Source: an uncultured Lachnospiraceae bacterium (GTDB lineage: Bacteria > Bacillota_A > Clostridia > Lachnospirales > Lachnospiraceae). From it: a DNA stretch of 12,934 bases. The notes beneath the pieces are model-generated. The model saw only the letters and a list, made by a program, of their open reading frames with translations. It did not search any database and had not been told where the DNA came from. The stretch spans positions 1-12,934 of the forward strand of contig CAJUFW010000061.1 in the NCBI GenBank assembly GCA_910585655.1, given 5' to 3'. The position numbers and the translations under genes are program-made. Below, piece by piece: positions 1 through 6,311 of the stretch. The first letter of the stretch is position 1, and every line of letters begins with the position of its first letter.

Positions 1-183
1 GCTCGGCAGATGATAGGGGTATGTCAACTGTCTGAACAAGAAGGGACGACGATCCAGGACAAAAAATTTATCCGGCGAAACGCACGAGATATCAAAAGCA
101 TTGGAAAAATGATTTTGTTTTTTACTTTTCCCAACCACTATCAGGTTCTGAGCAAAATCATAAAAAAAATAATACGATATTAG
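1..183 (+). CDS. C-terminal end of an unidentified protein (partial)
   Basis: Frame 1 is open from the first base to a TAG at 181-183, giving the last 60 residues of a protein that starts before the window. The tail is strongly basic (KKFIRRNARDIK, then SKIIKKIIRY) with a short aromatic/hydrophobic patch (MILFFTFPNHYQVL). The next gene starts 14 bases after the stop and has its own AGAGGGAGA ribosome binding site, so the two are almost certainly co-transcribed. Basic, amphipathic C-termini of this kind are common in membrane-associated family 2 glycosyltransferases, and the neighbour is a glycosyltransferase. A glycosyltransferase tail is therefore a reasonable guess, but no diagnostic motif is visible and the family is not established. 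Confidence 0.6.
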   Translation, partial: ARQMIGVCQLSEQEGTTIQDKKFIRRNARDIKSIGKMILFFTFPNHYQVLSKIIKKIIRY

Positions 184-197
184 AGGGAGACCCTTAT

Positions 198-956
198 ATG
201 ATTCCAAAAAAAATACATTATTTCTGGGTTGGCGATAAACCCATGCCGGAGAAAAACAAAGCATGCGCCGAAAGCTGGAAAAAATTCTGCCCGGATTATG
301 AGATTATAGAATGGAATGAATCTAATTATGATTTTTCCGTATGCACTTATATGGCGCAGGCATATGAAGCCAAAATGTGGGCTTTCGTCCCCGATTATGC
401 CCGTTTGGATATTATTTACCGGGAAGGCGGGATCTATCTGGACACAGATGTGGAATTGTTAAAAAGCCTGGATAGCTTGTTAAACTGTAAAGCTTTTCTG
501 GGCTTTGAAAGTCAGATGTTCGTAGCACTGGGCTTAGGATTTGGCGCGGAGCCGGGAAATGAAATTTTAAAACAGATGCGGGATTTGTACCATTCACTTT
601 CTTTTTATAAGGAAGACGGTACGACAAATATTGTACCTTCTCCCTTTTATACTACAGAATTACTGAAATCTTATGGCTTGCAGCTCAATGGAAAATATCA
701 GTCCATACAAGGGATCGATATATTTCCCGCTGAATATTTTGCCCCTCTTTGTTTTACGAACAACCGTTTGAAAATAACCCAAAATACATACAGCATACAT
801 TGGTATCATGCCTCCTGGCATACCCCGGAACAAAAAGAACGAACCAAACGTATTCAGAAGATCAACCGGATATTCGGTCAGCGTCTGGGCAGAATCATAG
901 CTGTAGGATACTTTACTATGATCCGTGCTAAGCGGAAAATCTTTCGTAAAAAATAA
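198..956 (+). CDS. GT32-like glycosyltransferase with DXD motif
   Basis: This 252-residue protein is probably a sugar transferase using a nucleotide-sugar donor, in capsular or other cell-surface polysaccharide synthesis. The N-terminus (IPKKIHYFWVGD, residues 2-13) and the block VPDYARLDIIYREGGIYLDT (residues 64-83) are typical of the GT32/Och1-like family with a DXD sugar-binding region. The DXD is D82-T83-D84, which binds the metal and the donor diphosphate. A conserved-looking HWYHASW motif lies near residue 200. The last 40 residues are very basic with a hydrophobic patch (IIAVGYFTMI), suggesting peripheral membrane attachment. There is no signal peptide, so the active site should be cytoplasmic. 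The start has an AGAGGGAGA ribosome binding site 14 bases after the preceding stop. The acceptor and sugar cannot be told from sequence. Confidence 0.88.
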   Translation: MIPKKIHYFWVGDKPMPEKNKACAESWKKFCPDYEIIEWNESNYDFSVCTYMAQAYEAKMWAFVPDYARLDIIYREGGIYLDTDVELLKSLDSLLNCKAFLGFESQMFVALGLGFGAEPGNEILKQMRDLYHSLSFYKEDGTTNIVPSPFYTTELLKSYGLQLNGKYQSIQGIDIFPAEYFAPLCFTNNRLKITQNTYSIHWYHASWHTPEQKERTKRIQKINRIFGQRLGRIIAVGYFTMIRAKRKIFRKK

Positions 957-980
957 AAAGATAGCGGTTTAAAATGAAAC

Positions 981-1013
981 AGGCAGGAAAGCCACTTCAA
1001 AGCTTTCCTGCCT
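981..1013. terminator. Convergent hairpin between glycosyltransferase and XRE regulator
   Basis: A perfect 12-bp stem (981-992 with 1002-1013, AGGCAGGAAAGC/GCTTTCCTGCCT) closes a 9-base loop. It lies between the 3' ends of two convergent genes and probably acts in both directions. The T-run is poor on the plus strand (TTAAATATT) and modest on the minus strand (GTTTCATTTT), so termination may be incomplete. Confidence 0.7.
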
Positions 1014-1055
1014 TAAATATTCGTTCGCAAAGACGAGCATCAAACTCCAGATGTC

Positions 1056-1619
1056 TCATAAGTAACGTTCCGTATCCTCTCTCAAATGTTCGAGTACAAG
1101 AGCTTCCATTCGGATTTCCTTACTGGCATAGATTCCTTCGCTGGCATATCGTCCGGCTGCTTTTGCATAGGCGGTCAGGCGATGTTCCAGCACTGGCAGC
1201 TCTTTTGGATGCTCCACAGCCCATTTACCGTCCATCTTATCCCTCATCTGTAATGCCAACTGCAGATAACAGCGTGCCAGTATCGCTCCTATCTCATCAT
1301 AAATAGGTGTTATTTTTTCATTGTCCTGCTCTAAAAGATTGATAACCTCCTCATATCTCCCTTTTTTAAAATCCTCTTTTGCACGAAGCAGCAGCTCCAG
1401 CGTCGTTTCTTCTCTCTCCTCATCTGCCATCAGCTGTTCAAATGGTATCTCCAGCCTCTTCGATAAGTATTCCAGCGTCTTGACAGATGGCATGGCGCTG
1501 CCACTTTCAATCTGGCTTAACATGTTACGGGTAATAAAATCCCCCACTACCTCGCTCTGTGTCATCCTTCTGGCGAGTCTGGCTTCTTTTAGGCGTCTTC
1601 CTAGTTCTGCCCTTCCCAC
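1056..1619 (-). CDS. XRE-family helix-turn-helix transcriptional regulator
   Basis: A 187-residue protein with an N-terminal Cro/CI-type DNA-binding domain (about residues 6-62). The domain has the pattern RRLKEARLARRMTQSEV, then NMLSQIESGSAMPSVKTLEYL, then the helix around IPFEQLM. Residues 70-187 are all helical in composition and may form a TPR-like or dimerisation domain; no enzymatic motif is present. The start is a GTG at 1617-1619 with an AAAGGAGCG ribosome binding site just upstream; no better ATG exists. The gene is divergent from the NfeD/flotillin pair. Both divergent promoters carry a matching TGTAA-N7-TTACA palindrome next to the -10 box, so this regulator is the natural candidate for controlling both, including itself. 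That link is inference; the signal it senses is unknown. Confidence 0.88.
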   Translation of the reverse strand: MGRAELGRRLKEARLARRMTQSEVVGDFITRNMLSQIESGSAMPSVKTLEYLSKRLEIPFEQLMADEEREETTLELLLRAKEDFKKGRYEEVINLLEQDNEKITPIYDEIGAILARCYLQLALQMRDKMDGKWAVEHPKELPVLEHRLTAYAKAAGRYASEGIYASKEIRMEALVLEHLREDTERYL

Positions 1620-1673
1620 GCTATCCGCTCCTTTCGCATCTGTAGATCTGTAACAAAGGCATATTTCGCCTTG

Positions 1674-1690
1674 TGTAAATACGATTTACA
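1674..1690 (-). promoter_or_regulatory. Candidate operator at the XRE regulator promoter
   Basis: The 17-bp palindrome TGTAAATACGATTTACA begins 5 bases after the -10 box of the minus-strand promoter, over the expected start of transcription. The same TGTAA-N7-TTACA pattern, with identical spacing, occurs at 1810-1826 beside the opposite promoter. A repressor site for the divergently encoded XRE protein is the simplest reading. Confidence 0.6.
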
Positions 1691-1695
1691 GGGAG

Positions 1696-1724
1696 AGTAT
1701 ACCAGATTTTGCAAAGATAATCAA
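1696..1724 (-). promoter_or_regulatory. Sigma-A type promoter of the XRE regulator
   Basis: Read on the minus strand: TTGATT (1719-1724), a 17-base spacer, then TATACT (1696-1701) preceded by TGG, giving an extended -10. The expected transcription start lies within the palindrome at 1674-1690. The match to consensus is strong. Confidence 0.7.
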
Positions 1725-1778
1725 GTCATTTTTTATAAATTTTCCAATAAATTTTTTATTAAGATCTCATTAGCTTTA

Positions 1779-1806
1779 TTGACTTTTTTGAAGATTATGG
1801 TATACT
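1779..1806 (+). promoter_or_regulatory. Sigma-A type promoter of the NfeD-flotillin operon
   Basis: TTGACT (1779-1784), a 16-base spacer, then TATACT (1801-1806) preceded by TGG (extended -10). Transcription should start near 1813, leaving a leader of roughly 110 bases before the first gene. The -10 context TGGTATACT is identical to that of the divergent promoter. Confidence 0.75.
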
Positions 1807-1809
1807 TAT

Positions 1810-1826
1810 TGTAAGCGGAATTTACA
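1810..1826 (+). promoter_or_regulatory. Candidate operator at the NfeD-flotillin promoter
   Basis: The palindrome TGTAAGCGGAATTTACA starts 3 bases after the -10 box. It shares the TGTAA-N7-TTACA arms and the following CA with the site at 1674-1690 (read on the minus strand). Its position over the transcription start suggests repression. Confidence 0.6.
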
Positions 1827-1860
1827 CAGATAAATTTCCCTGATTCTTAATCATAGAAGC

Positions 1861-1883
1861 CGTTATAGTTTCCCCTTATAACG
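1861..1883 (+). promoter_or_regulatory. Small hairpin in the flotillin operon leader
   Basis: A 7-bp stem CGTTATA/TATAACG (1861-1867 with 1877-1883) with a 9-base loop is followed by TTTTCTA. It lies in the leader about 40 bases before the first gene. The stem is AT-rich and weak, so it could be a partial attenuator or have no role. Confidence 0.3.
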
Positions 1884-1922
1884 TTTTCTATCAAACAAAT
1901 GCGAAACAATGGAGGTGGCATT

Positions 1923-2564
1923 ATGCAGGTATTTTGGGAATCCCTTTCCCTGTTGCAAAAAATTCTTTACTGTATCGCCGTACCGTCTACTCTTGTTCTG
2001 ATTTTACAGATGGTACTGTTGTTTTTAGGCTGGGGCGAGGATGGTTCCAGCTTTAACCCAAGCGATACATCCGGTCTGGATCTGGATACAGACGGAGGAG
2101 CGTTTTCACCAGATAGCACAGATTTTGCTCCGGATGGTACAGCGCCTGGTGATTTTGGGACAATGCGGCTCTTTACTTTCCAGGGCATTATTGCATTTTT
2201 CTGTGTCTTTGGCTGGAGCGGTCTTGCTTTTACACGAGTACTTGCTTCCTCGTTTCTGTCTATGGCTTTGGCGATTATGTTGGGCTTTTTGTTTATGTTC
2301 CTGGTTGCCCTCCTAATCCGCGCGCTTTCCAAGCTGGCAGACGACGGCAGCGTATCCATCGTCTCCACGCTCGGCTATAGTGGTACGGTTTATCTGACCG
2401 TTCCATCCAAGGGAAATGGTCATGGAAAAGTCAACATCACGATTGGCGGTCATTTTAACGAATACGATGCGATCACGGATTCCTCTGTTCCGCTGCCGAC
2501 CGGCAGCCGTGTCCGGATTATCGATGTTCGCGGGGATGCCGTATTGGTGGAGCCGGAGCAGTAA
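1923..2564 (+). CDS. NfeD-like / YuaF-like membrane protein
   Basis: A 213-residue membrane protein. It has a transmembrane helix at about 15-37, a strongly acidic outside loop (38-80), two more helices at about 84-106 and 110-135, and a soluble C-terminal OB-fold-like domain at about 145-211 (LGYSGTVYLTV ... GSRVRIIDVRGDAVLVE). This matches the NfeD/YuaF family, which in Bacillus is encoded directly before flotillin and works with it in membrane microdomains. The protease domain of long NfeD proteins is absent. I chose the ATG at 1923 because GGAGGTGG lies just before it; an in-frame ATG at 1899 would place that ribosome binding site inside the coding sequence. The acidic loop contains a D-x-D-x-D-G pattern (D53, D55, D57, G58, then D64), resembling a calcium-binding loop. 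Confidence 0.82.
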   Translation: MQVFWESLSLLQKILYCIAVPSTLVLILQMVLLFLGWGEDGSSFNPSDTSGLDLDTDGGAFSPDSTDFAPDGTAPGDFGTMRLFTFQGIIAFFCVFGWSGLAFTRVLASSFLSMALAIMLGFLFMFLVALLIRALSKLADDGSVSIVSTLGYSGTVYLTVPSKGNGHGKVNITIGGHFNEYDAITDSSVPLPTGSRVRIIDVRGDAVLVEPEQ

Positions 2565-2660
2565 TCGTGTATTTCTACAGACGCTACATAACTACTTTTT
2601 TGCAGCAGCCAGTCTTTTTTCAAGCTGCTGACAAACCTACTAAAAAAGGAGAAAACTATT

Positions 2661-4070
2661 ATGGAAATATTGATTGCTATTTGTGTCGCCGTCCTGGTTT
2701 TATTTGCCTGTCTGATTGCCATTCTCTCTCGTTACCGCAAATGCCCGTCCGATAAAGTATTGGTCATTTATGGTAAGGTAGGAACCGATAAAAACGGAGA
2801 AAACCGCTCTGCCAAATGTATTCATGGCGGCGCTGCCTTTATTGTTCCAGTGATACAATCCTACCAGTATCTGGATCTTACTCCGATTTCCATTAACGTG
2901 GATTTACGTAACGCCCTCTCCAAACAGAATATCCGGGTAGATGTTCCATCTCGTTTTACCGTTGGTATTTCTACAGAGACCGGTGTCATGCAGAATGCGG
3001 CAGAGCGTCTGTTAGGGCTCCAGCTAGGAGAGATTCAGGAGCTTGCAAAGGATATCATTTTAGGGCAGCTCCGTCTTGTTATCGCCACTATGGACATTGA
3101 AGAAATCAATGCAGATAGAGATAAATTCCTTATTTCCGTTTCCAACAACGTGGAAATCGAACTGAAAAAAATCGGTCTTCGGCTGATCAACGTCAACGTT
3201 ACCGATATCAACGACGAGTCTGGTTACATAGAGGCGCTTGGTAAAGAAGCAGCCGCTAAGGCGATTAACGACGCCAAAAAGAGTGTGGCAGAAAAGGATC
3301 GCGATGGTGAAATCGGTCAGGCAAATGCCCGACGCGACCAGCGTATTCAGGTAGCGGCGGCTGACGCTACTGCGATTCAGGGTGAAAATGAAGCTAAAAT
3401 CGAAGTAGCACAATCCGACGCTTCCCGTCGTGAAAAAGAGGCTGAGGCGTTGCGTATTGCGGTTGCTGCAGAAGCGGTACAGGCGGCTAAAGCACAGGAA
3501 GAGGCATATACGGCACAGCAAAAGGCAGAAGAAACCCGTGCGCAGTTAGAACGAGCTACCCAGCAGGCAGATATCATCGTCAAGGCACAGATTGAAAAGG
3601 AAAAAGCGGAAATCCAGGCAGAAGCGGAAGCCGAAGTAGCCAGAAGGCTGGCAAACGGTGAGGCTGATGCCATTTTCTCTCAAATGGAAGCGCAGGCGCG
3701 TGGTATCCAGGAAATGCTTTTAAAGCAGGCAGATGGTATGCACGAGCTGGTAAAGGCTGCGGGCGGAGATCCAAACGCCGCCGTAAAGCTGATGGTAGCC
3801 GACAAGCTTCAGGATCTTATGCAGATTCAGGTAGACGCTATCAAGAATATCAAGATCGACAAAGTAACCGTCTGGGATTCCCTTGGCGGCAAGGAAGGCT
3901 CGCCGGCAACTGCCAATTTCCTTTCTGGTATGATGAAATCCATCCCGCCGTTAAACGACTTGTTCCGTCAAGCAGGTATGGAGCTGCCGGAATTTCTTGG
4001 GAAAAACTTAGAAGAAGAGGAAGCCGATGCTATGGCGGCGGCTACTCTTGAAGAGAACGACCCAAAATAG
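2661..4070 (+). CDS. floT: Flotillin (SPFH/band 7 scaffold protein)
   Basis: A 469-residue flotillin. It has an N-terminal membrane segment (residues 1-23), an SPFH/PHB domain (about 28-200, including FIVPVIQSYQYLDLTPISI and IGLRLINVNVTDINDESGYI) and a long Ala/Glu-rich coiled coil (about 200-365) with repeated EA/AE heptads. A C-terminal region for oligomerisation ends in an acidic tail. Flotillins organise membrane microdomains and cluster signalling, secretion and cell-wall proteins at the cytoplasmic membrane. The protein is slightly shorter than Bacillus FloT. It follows the NfeD-like gene by 96 bases, with its own AAGGAG site at 2646-2651, matching the Bacillus yuaF-floT order. A weak 7-bp hairpin in the gap (2603-2609 with 2624-2630) has no clear terminator character, so one operon is likely. 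The gene symbol rests on family resemblance and order. Confidence 0.93.
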   Translation: MEILIAICVAVLVLFACLIAILSRYRKCPSDKVLVIYGKVGTDKNGENRSAKCIHGGAAFIVPVIQSYQYLDLTPISINVDLRNALSKQNIRVDVPSRFTVGISTETGVMQNAAERLLGLQLGEIQELAKDIILGQLRLVIATMDIEEINADRDKFLISVSNNVEIELKKIGLRLINVNVTDINDESGYIEALGKEAAAKAINDAKKSVAEKDRDGEIGQANARRDQRIQVAAADATAIQGENEAKIEVAQSDASRREKEAEALRIAVAAEAVQAAKAQEEAYTAQQKAEETRAQLERATQQADIIVKAQIEKEKAEIQAEAEAEVARRLANGEADAIFSQMEAQARGIQEMLLKQADGMHELVKAAGGDPNAAVKLMVADKLQDLMQIQVDAIKNIKIDKVTVWDSLGGKEGSPATANFLSGMMKSIPPLNDLFRQAGMELPEFLGKNLEEEEADAMAAATLEENDPK

Positions 4071-4088
4071 ACGTTATCTAAACTTTAT

Positions 4089-4120
4089 ACAGCCCGATGG
4101 GTACTTTCCCATCGGGCTGT
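4089..4120 (+). terminator. Hairpin after flotillin
   Basis: A perfect 13-bp stem ACAGCCCGATGGG/CCCATCGGGCTGT (4089-4101 with 4108-4120) closes a 6-base loop, 18 bases after the flotillin stop. No T-run follows on the plus strand (TGTCGCCAAT), so it may be an imperfect terminator or a 3'-end stabiliser. Confidence 0.6.
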
Positions 4121-4182
4121 TGTCGCCAATCTCCCTTTGTCTGCATATATTATAGCAACTATGATTATAAGGTAGTGTTTGA

Positions 4183-4977
4183 ATGGCAAAAATCGTAATA
4201 GATGCCGGTCATGGAGGACGTGACAGCGGCGCCGTCTACCGAGGCAGAATGGAAAAGGACGATGCCCTTGCGCTGGCGCTAGAAGTTGGAGCAATGTTAG
4301 AAAATGCCGGACAGGATGTTGTTTATACTCGCACGGACGACATCTATCAGACTCCTAGTGAAAAGGTGCGGATTGCCAATAACAGCGGAGCAGACTATTT
4401 TCTTTCTATTCACCGCAACTCCAATGTCACCCCTAACCGATATTCCGGCGTGCAGTCCTTGATATACAACAACGGGGGGATCAAGGAGGAAATGGGAGAA
4501 AATATCAACGAAAATCTGGAAGATCTTGGATTTCTTAATTTAGGCGTCGATCTTCGTCCCAATCTGACGGTTCTTCGCCGTACCCGGATGCCTGCTATTT
4601 TGGTAGAAGCAGGCTTTATCAACAATGACCAGGACAATCAGCTATTTGATGAACGTTTTGAAGAAATTGCCCGTGGTATTGCAGATGGTGTTTTAGAAGC
4701 AATCGAGGATTCGCCCGGTAGTTCCGTCCGTACCTCCGGGCAGACCTCCTCACGGGAAACCCCAGCGTATCGTGTGCAAGTCGGTCTGTTTGCCCAATAC
4801 GACAATGCAGCCGCTCAATACGATCGTCTGTTGCAGTATAACCGTCCTGCTACGATTATCTCCTTGGGCGGCTTATACGCTGTACTCTCCGGCACCTTTG
4901 ATACGTTAGCAGAAGCCAGACAGTACGCTGACAACCTACAGGGTCTGGGATTTGATACTGCCATCATACAGTTATAA
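4183..4977 (+). CDS. N-acetylmuramoyl-L-alanine amidase (Amidase_3) with SPOR domain
   Basis: A 264-residue zinc amidase that should cleave the bond between N-acetylmuramic acid and the stem-peptide L-alanine in peptidoglycan. The catalytic domain spans about 2-178. Zinc ligands H10 (DAGHGG), E24 and H77 (LSIHRN) and the catalytic E142 (LVEAGFINN) are all present, so it looks active. After a Ser/Thr-rich linker (about 180-192) comes a SPOR domain (about 193-264; YRVQVGLF ... YAVLSGTFDTLAEARQYADNL), which binds denuded glycan strands. No signal peptide or membrane helix is visible: the protein begins directly with MAKIVIDAGHGG. That layout resembles Bacillus CwlC, which acts when the mother cell lyses after sporulation. 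The ribosome binding site (AAGGTAG, 4169-4175) is modest. A hairpin separates it from flotillin, so it probably has its own promoter. Confidence 0.93.
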   Translation: MAKIVIDAGHGGRDSGAVYRGRMEKDDALALALEVGAMLENAGQDVVYTRTDDIYQTPSEKVRIANNSGADYFLSIHRNSNVTPNRYSGVQSLIYNNGGIKEEMGENINENLEDLGFLNLGVDLRPNLTVLRRTRMPAILVEAGFINNDQDNQLFDERFEEIARGIADGVLEAIEDSPGSSVRTSGQTSSRETPAYRVQVGLFAQYDNAAAQYDRLLQYNRPATIISLGGLYAVLSGTFDTLAEARQYADNLQGLGFDTAIIQL

Positions 4978-4997
4978 TCCTTTTAAAAAGACAGTTT

Positions 4998-5036
4998 AAG
5001 GGGCAGCCTGTTTGCCAGGTCGCCCCTTCCTTTTTT
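4998..5036 (+). terminator. Intrinsic terminator after the amidase
   Basis: The stem AAGGGGC/GCCCCTT (4998-5004 with 5022-5028) continues inward with CCTG/CAGG after a two-base mismatch, and is followed by CCTTTTTTAATTTT. This is a good plus-strand terminator. It sits between convergent genes, and its reverse reading has a weaker T-run that could also serve the minus-strand telA gene. Confidence 0.85.
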
Positions 5037-5065
5037 AATTTTGTGATTTTTTTATTTTTGATATC

Positions 5066-5437
5066 TTAATTTCGTAAGCTAAGCAGCTTGCCTTTTAGCT
5101 CGGTTTCGATCCGGCTTAACTCCTGCTCGGCATCGCGCCTCTTCTGACGACCTTCCTGCTGGATTCTCATTACCTCGTCCAAGGTACTGATCAGGGATTC
5201 GTTGGTTATCTTTAAGGTCTCGATATCTACTACGCCACGCTCGGATTCTTTGGCTGTCTCAATGGTTGCCATTTTCAAGGCTGCCGCGTTCTTTTTAAGC
5301 AGCTCGTTCGTCATATCCGTCACTTCACGTTGCGCCCTGGCAGCCTGACCGGAATGAGTAATCCCCAGTGCCAGCACCATCTGGCTTTTCCATAGCGGAA
5401 TCGTATTGACAATCGTAGACTGAATTTTTTCTGTCAT
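5066..5437 (-). CDS. TelA-like protein, C-terminal fragment (frameshifted gene)
   Basis: This 123-residue frame is the last third of a TelA/YaaN-type toxic anion resistance family protein. It carries the family's strongly conserved core (IVNTIPLWKSQMVLALGI, then AQREVTDMTNELLKKNA, then VDIETLKITNESLISTLDEV) and a helical charged tail. Its ATG (5435-5437) overlaps the TGA of the upstream fragment as ATGA. In intact relatives this methionine lies in the middle of the protein. Reading upstream in the same frame gives QGNDIS, the expected continuation of the family. So it is most likely the displaced end of one gene, not an independent gene. Re-initiation at the ATGA overlap could still allow translation, although no good ribosome binding site precedes it. 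Confidence 0.8.
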   Translation of the reverse strand: MTEKIQSTIVNTIPLWKSQMVLALGITHSGQAARAQREVTDMTNELLKKNAAALKMATIETAKESERGVVDIETLKITNESLISTLDEVMRIQQEGRQKRRDAEQELSRIETELKGKLLSLRN

Positions 5438-6234
5438 CGAAATATCGTTGCCCTGCCCAGACGAATTTGCGGCGCCATCTGAATCGAAATCATCCGCGTC
5501 AGCTCCAGGTCATGCAGCTTCTTTTCAAAACGGTTGCAAAGAGCTGCCAAATCATTTGCCGCCTGAGCATCCTCTGCCAAGCCGCTTTGTCTGGCTTTTT
5601 CCTGCAAAGCCGGAAGCTCCTGCTGCTCTACCTGATGAAGCCGCTTTTTTCCAGCCAGCACATACATCGACAATTCCTTAAAATAAGTCTTATTCAGTTC
5701 ATACATTTTATCCAGTACCGCGATATCTTTCATGAGCTGTACCTGGTGCTGCTCTAACACTTTACAAATCTGGTTGACATTGGATTCTGCTCTGGCATAA
5801 CGCGCCTTCATGGCGGTTACTTTGTTGGAACTTTTTTTGAATAAGCCTAAAAATCCCTTATCCTCCTCGTCCAAATCAAAGCTTTTGAGTTCGGTAACTA
5901 CTCCGGAAAGCATATTTCCGATTTCTCCCAAATCCTTTGTCTGTACATTTTTCAGAGCCGACTCGGAAAAATCTGCCATCTTCTTTTGAGCCCCCGCTCC
6001 ATATTGAAGAATCTGACTGGAATTTTGCAGCTCGATCTTTGCTGCAAAATCATCTACCATTTTACGTTCTTCCTGCGTCAGACTGCTTTCGTCAAATGCC
6101 GGAACCTCCGGCTGCTTTGCCTCTTCTATCGGCTGCGTCTCAAAAACCAACTCCGGCTTTGGAGCAGCCTCTGCAAATGGCTCAAACGTCAACGTCGGAG
6201 CAGCCTGCTCCATGTTTAAGATCTCCTCGTTCAT
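5434..6234 (-). CDS. TelA-like protein, N-terminal fragment (frameshifted gene)
   Basis: This 266-residue frame holds the first two thirds of a TelA/YaaN-family protein. It has an acidic, proline-rich N-terminus (about 1-60) and a long helical region with the family pattern KMADFSESALKNVQTKDLG. It then runs through LELTRMISIQMAPQIRL, after which seven off-frame residues (GRATIFR) lead to TGA. The family continues with RLVQ-N-ND; here one base appears missing in the codon after RL (near 5456-5457). Restoring it would give about 389 residues, the normal family length. The start has a strong GGGAGGAA site and lies 77 bases after the XpaC-like gene, with no terminator between them. Family members are linked to tellurite and other stress resistance, but their biochemical role is unclear. 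The frameshift could be a true mutation or a sequence error. Confidence 0.85.
   Translation of the reverse strand: MNEEILNMEQAAPTLTFEPFAEAAPKPELVFETQPIEEAKQPEVPAFDESSLTQEERKMVDDFAAKIELQNSSQILQYGAGAQKKMADFSESALKNVQTKDLGEIGNMLSGVVTELKSFDLDEEDKGFLGLFKKSSNKVTAMKARYARAESNVNQICKVLEQHQVQLMKDIAVLDKMYELNKTYFKELSMYVLAGKKRLHQVEQQELPALQEKARQSGLAEDAQAANDLAALCNRFEKKLHDLELTRMISIQMAPQIRLGRATIFR
5453..5460 (-). other. Apparent one-base deletion splitting the TelA-like gene
   Basis: On the minus strand the sequence reads CGT CTG GGC AGG GCA. Inserting a single base (CGT CTG GNG CAG GGC AAC GAT) joins the upstream frame (QIRL) to the downstream frame (QGNDIS, then MTEKIQST), as in intact family members. There is no long homopolymer or classic slippery heptamer, so programmed frameshifting is not obvious. 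Confidence 0.8.
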
Positions 6235-6311
6235 TTCTAAATTCCTCCCATCCTATTCTCCGTTATTTTCTCCACTCTCTCATTTGCATCCTGTTAAAAT
6301 AGCCGGTTCCC

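Noticed and set aside
974..1306. Plus-strand open frame over the end of the XRE gene
   Set aside because: It begins inside the hairpin region and covers the opposite strand of a recognisable regulator; no domain resemblance.
1899..1922. Upstream in-frame ATG for the NfeD-like protein
   Set aside because: Its first codons would be made of the GGAGGTGG ribosome binding site that serves the ATG at 1923, and it has no ribosome binding site of its own.
4143..4150. CATATATT resembling a sigma-K/sigma-E -10 box before the amidase
   Set aside because: No matching AC or ATA -35 element is visible at the right distance, and the octamer is common in AT-rich intergenic DNA.
5434..5460. Programmed ribosomal frameshift in the TelA-like gene
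   Set aside because: No slippery heptamer or A/T run is present at the junction; an indel explains it more simply.
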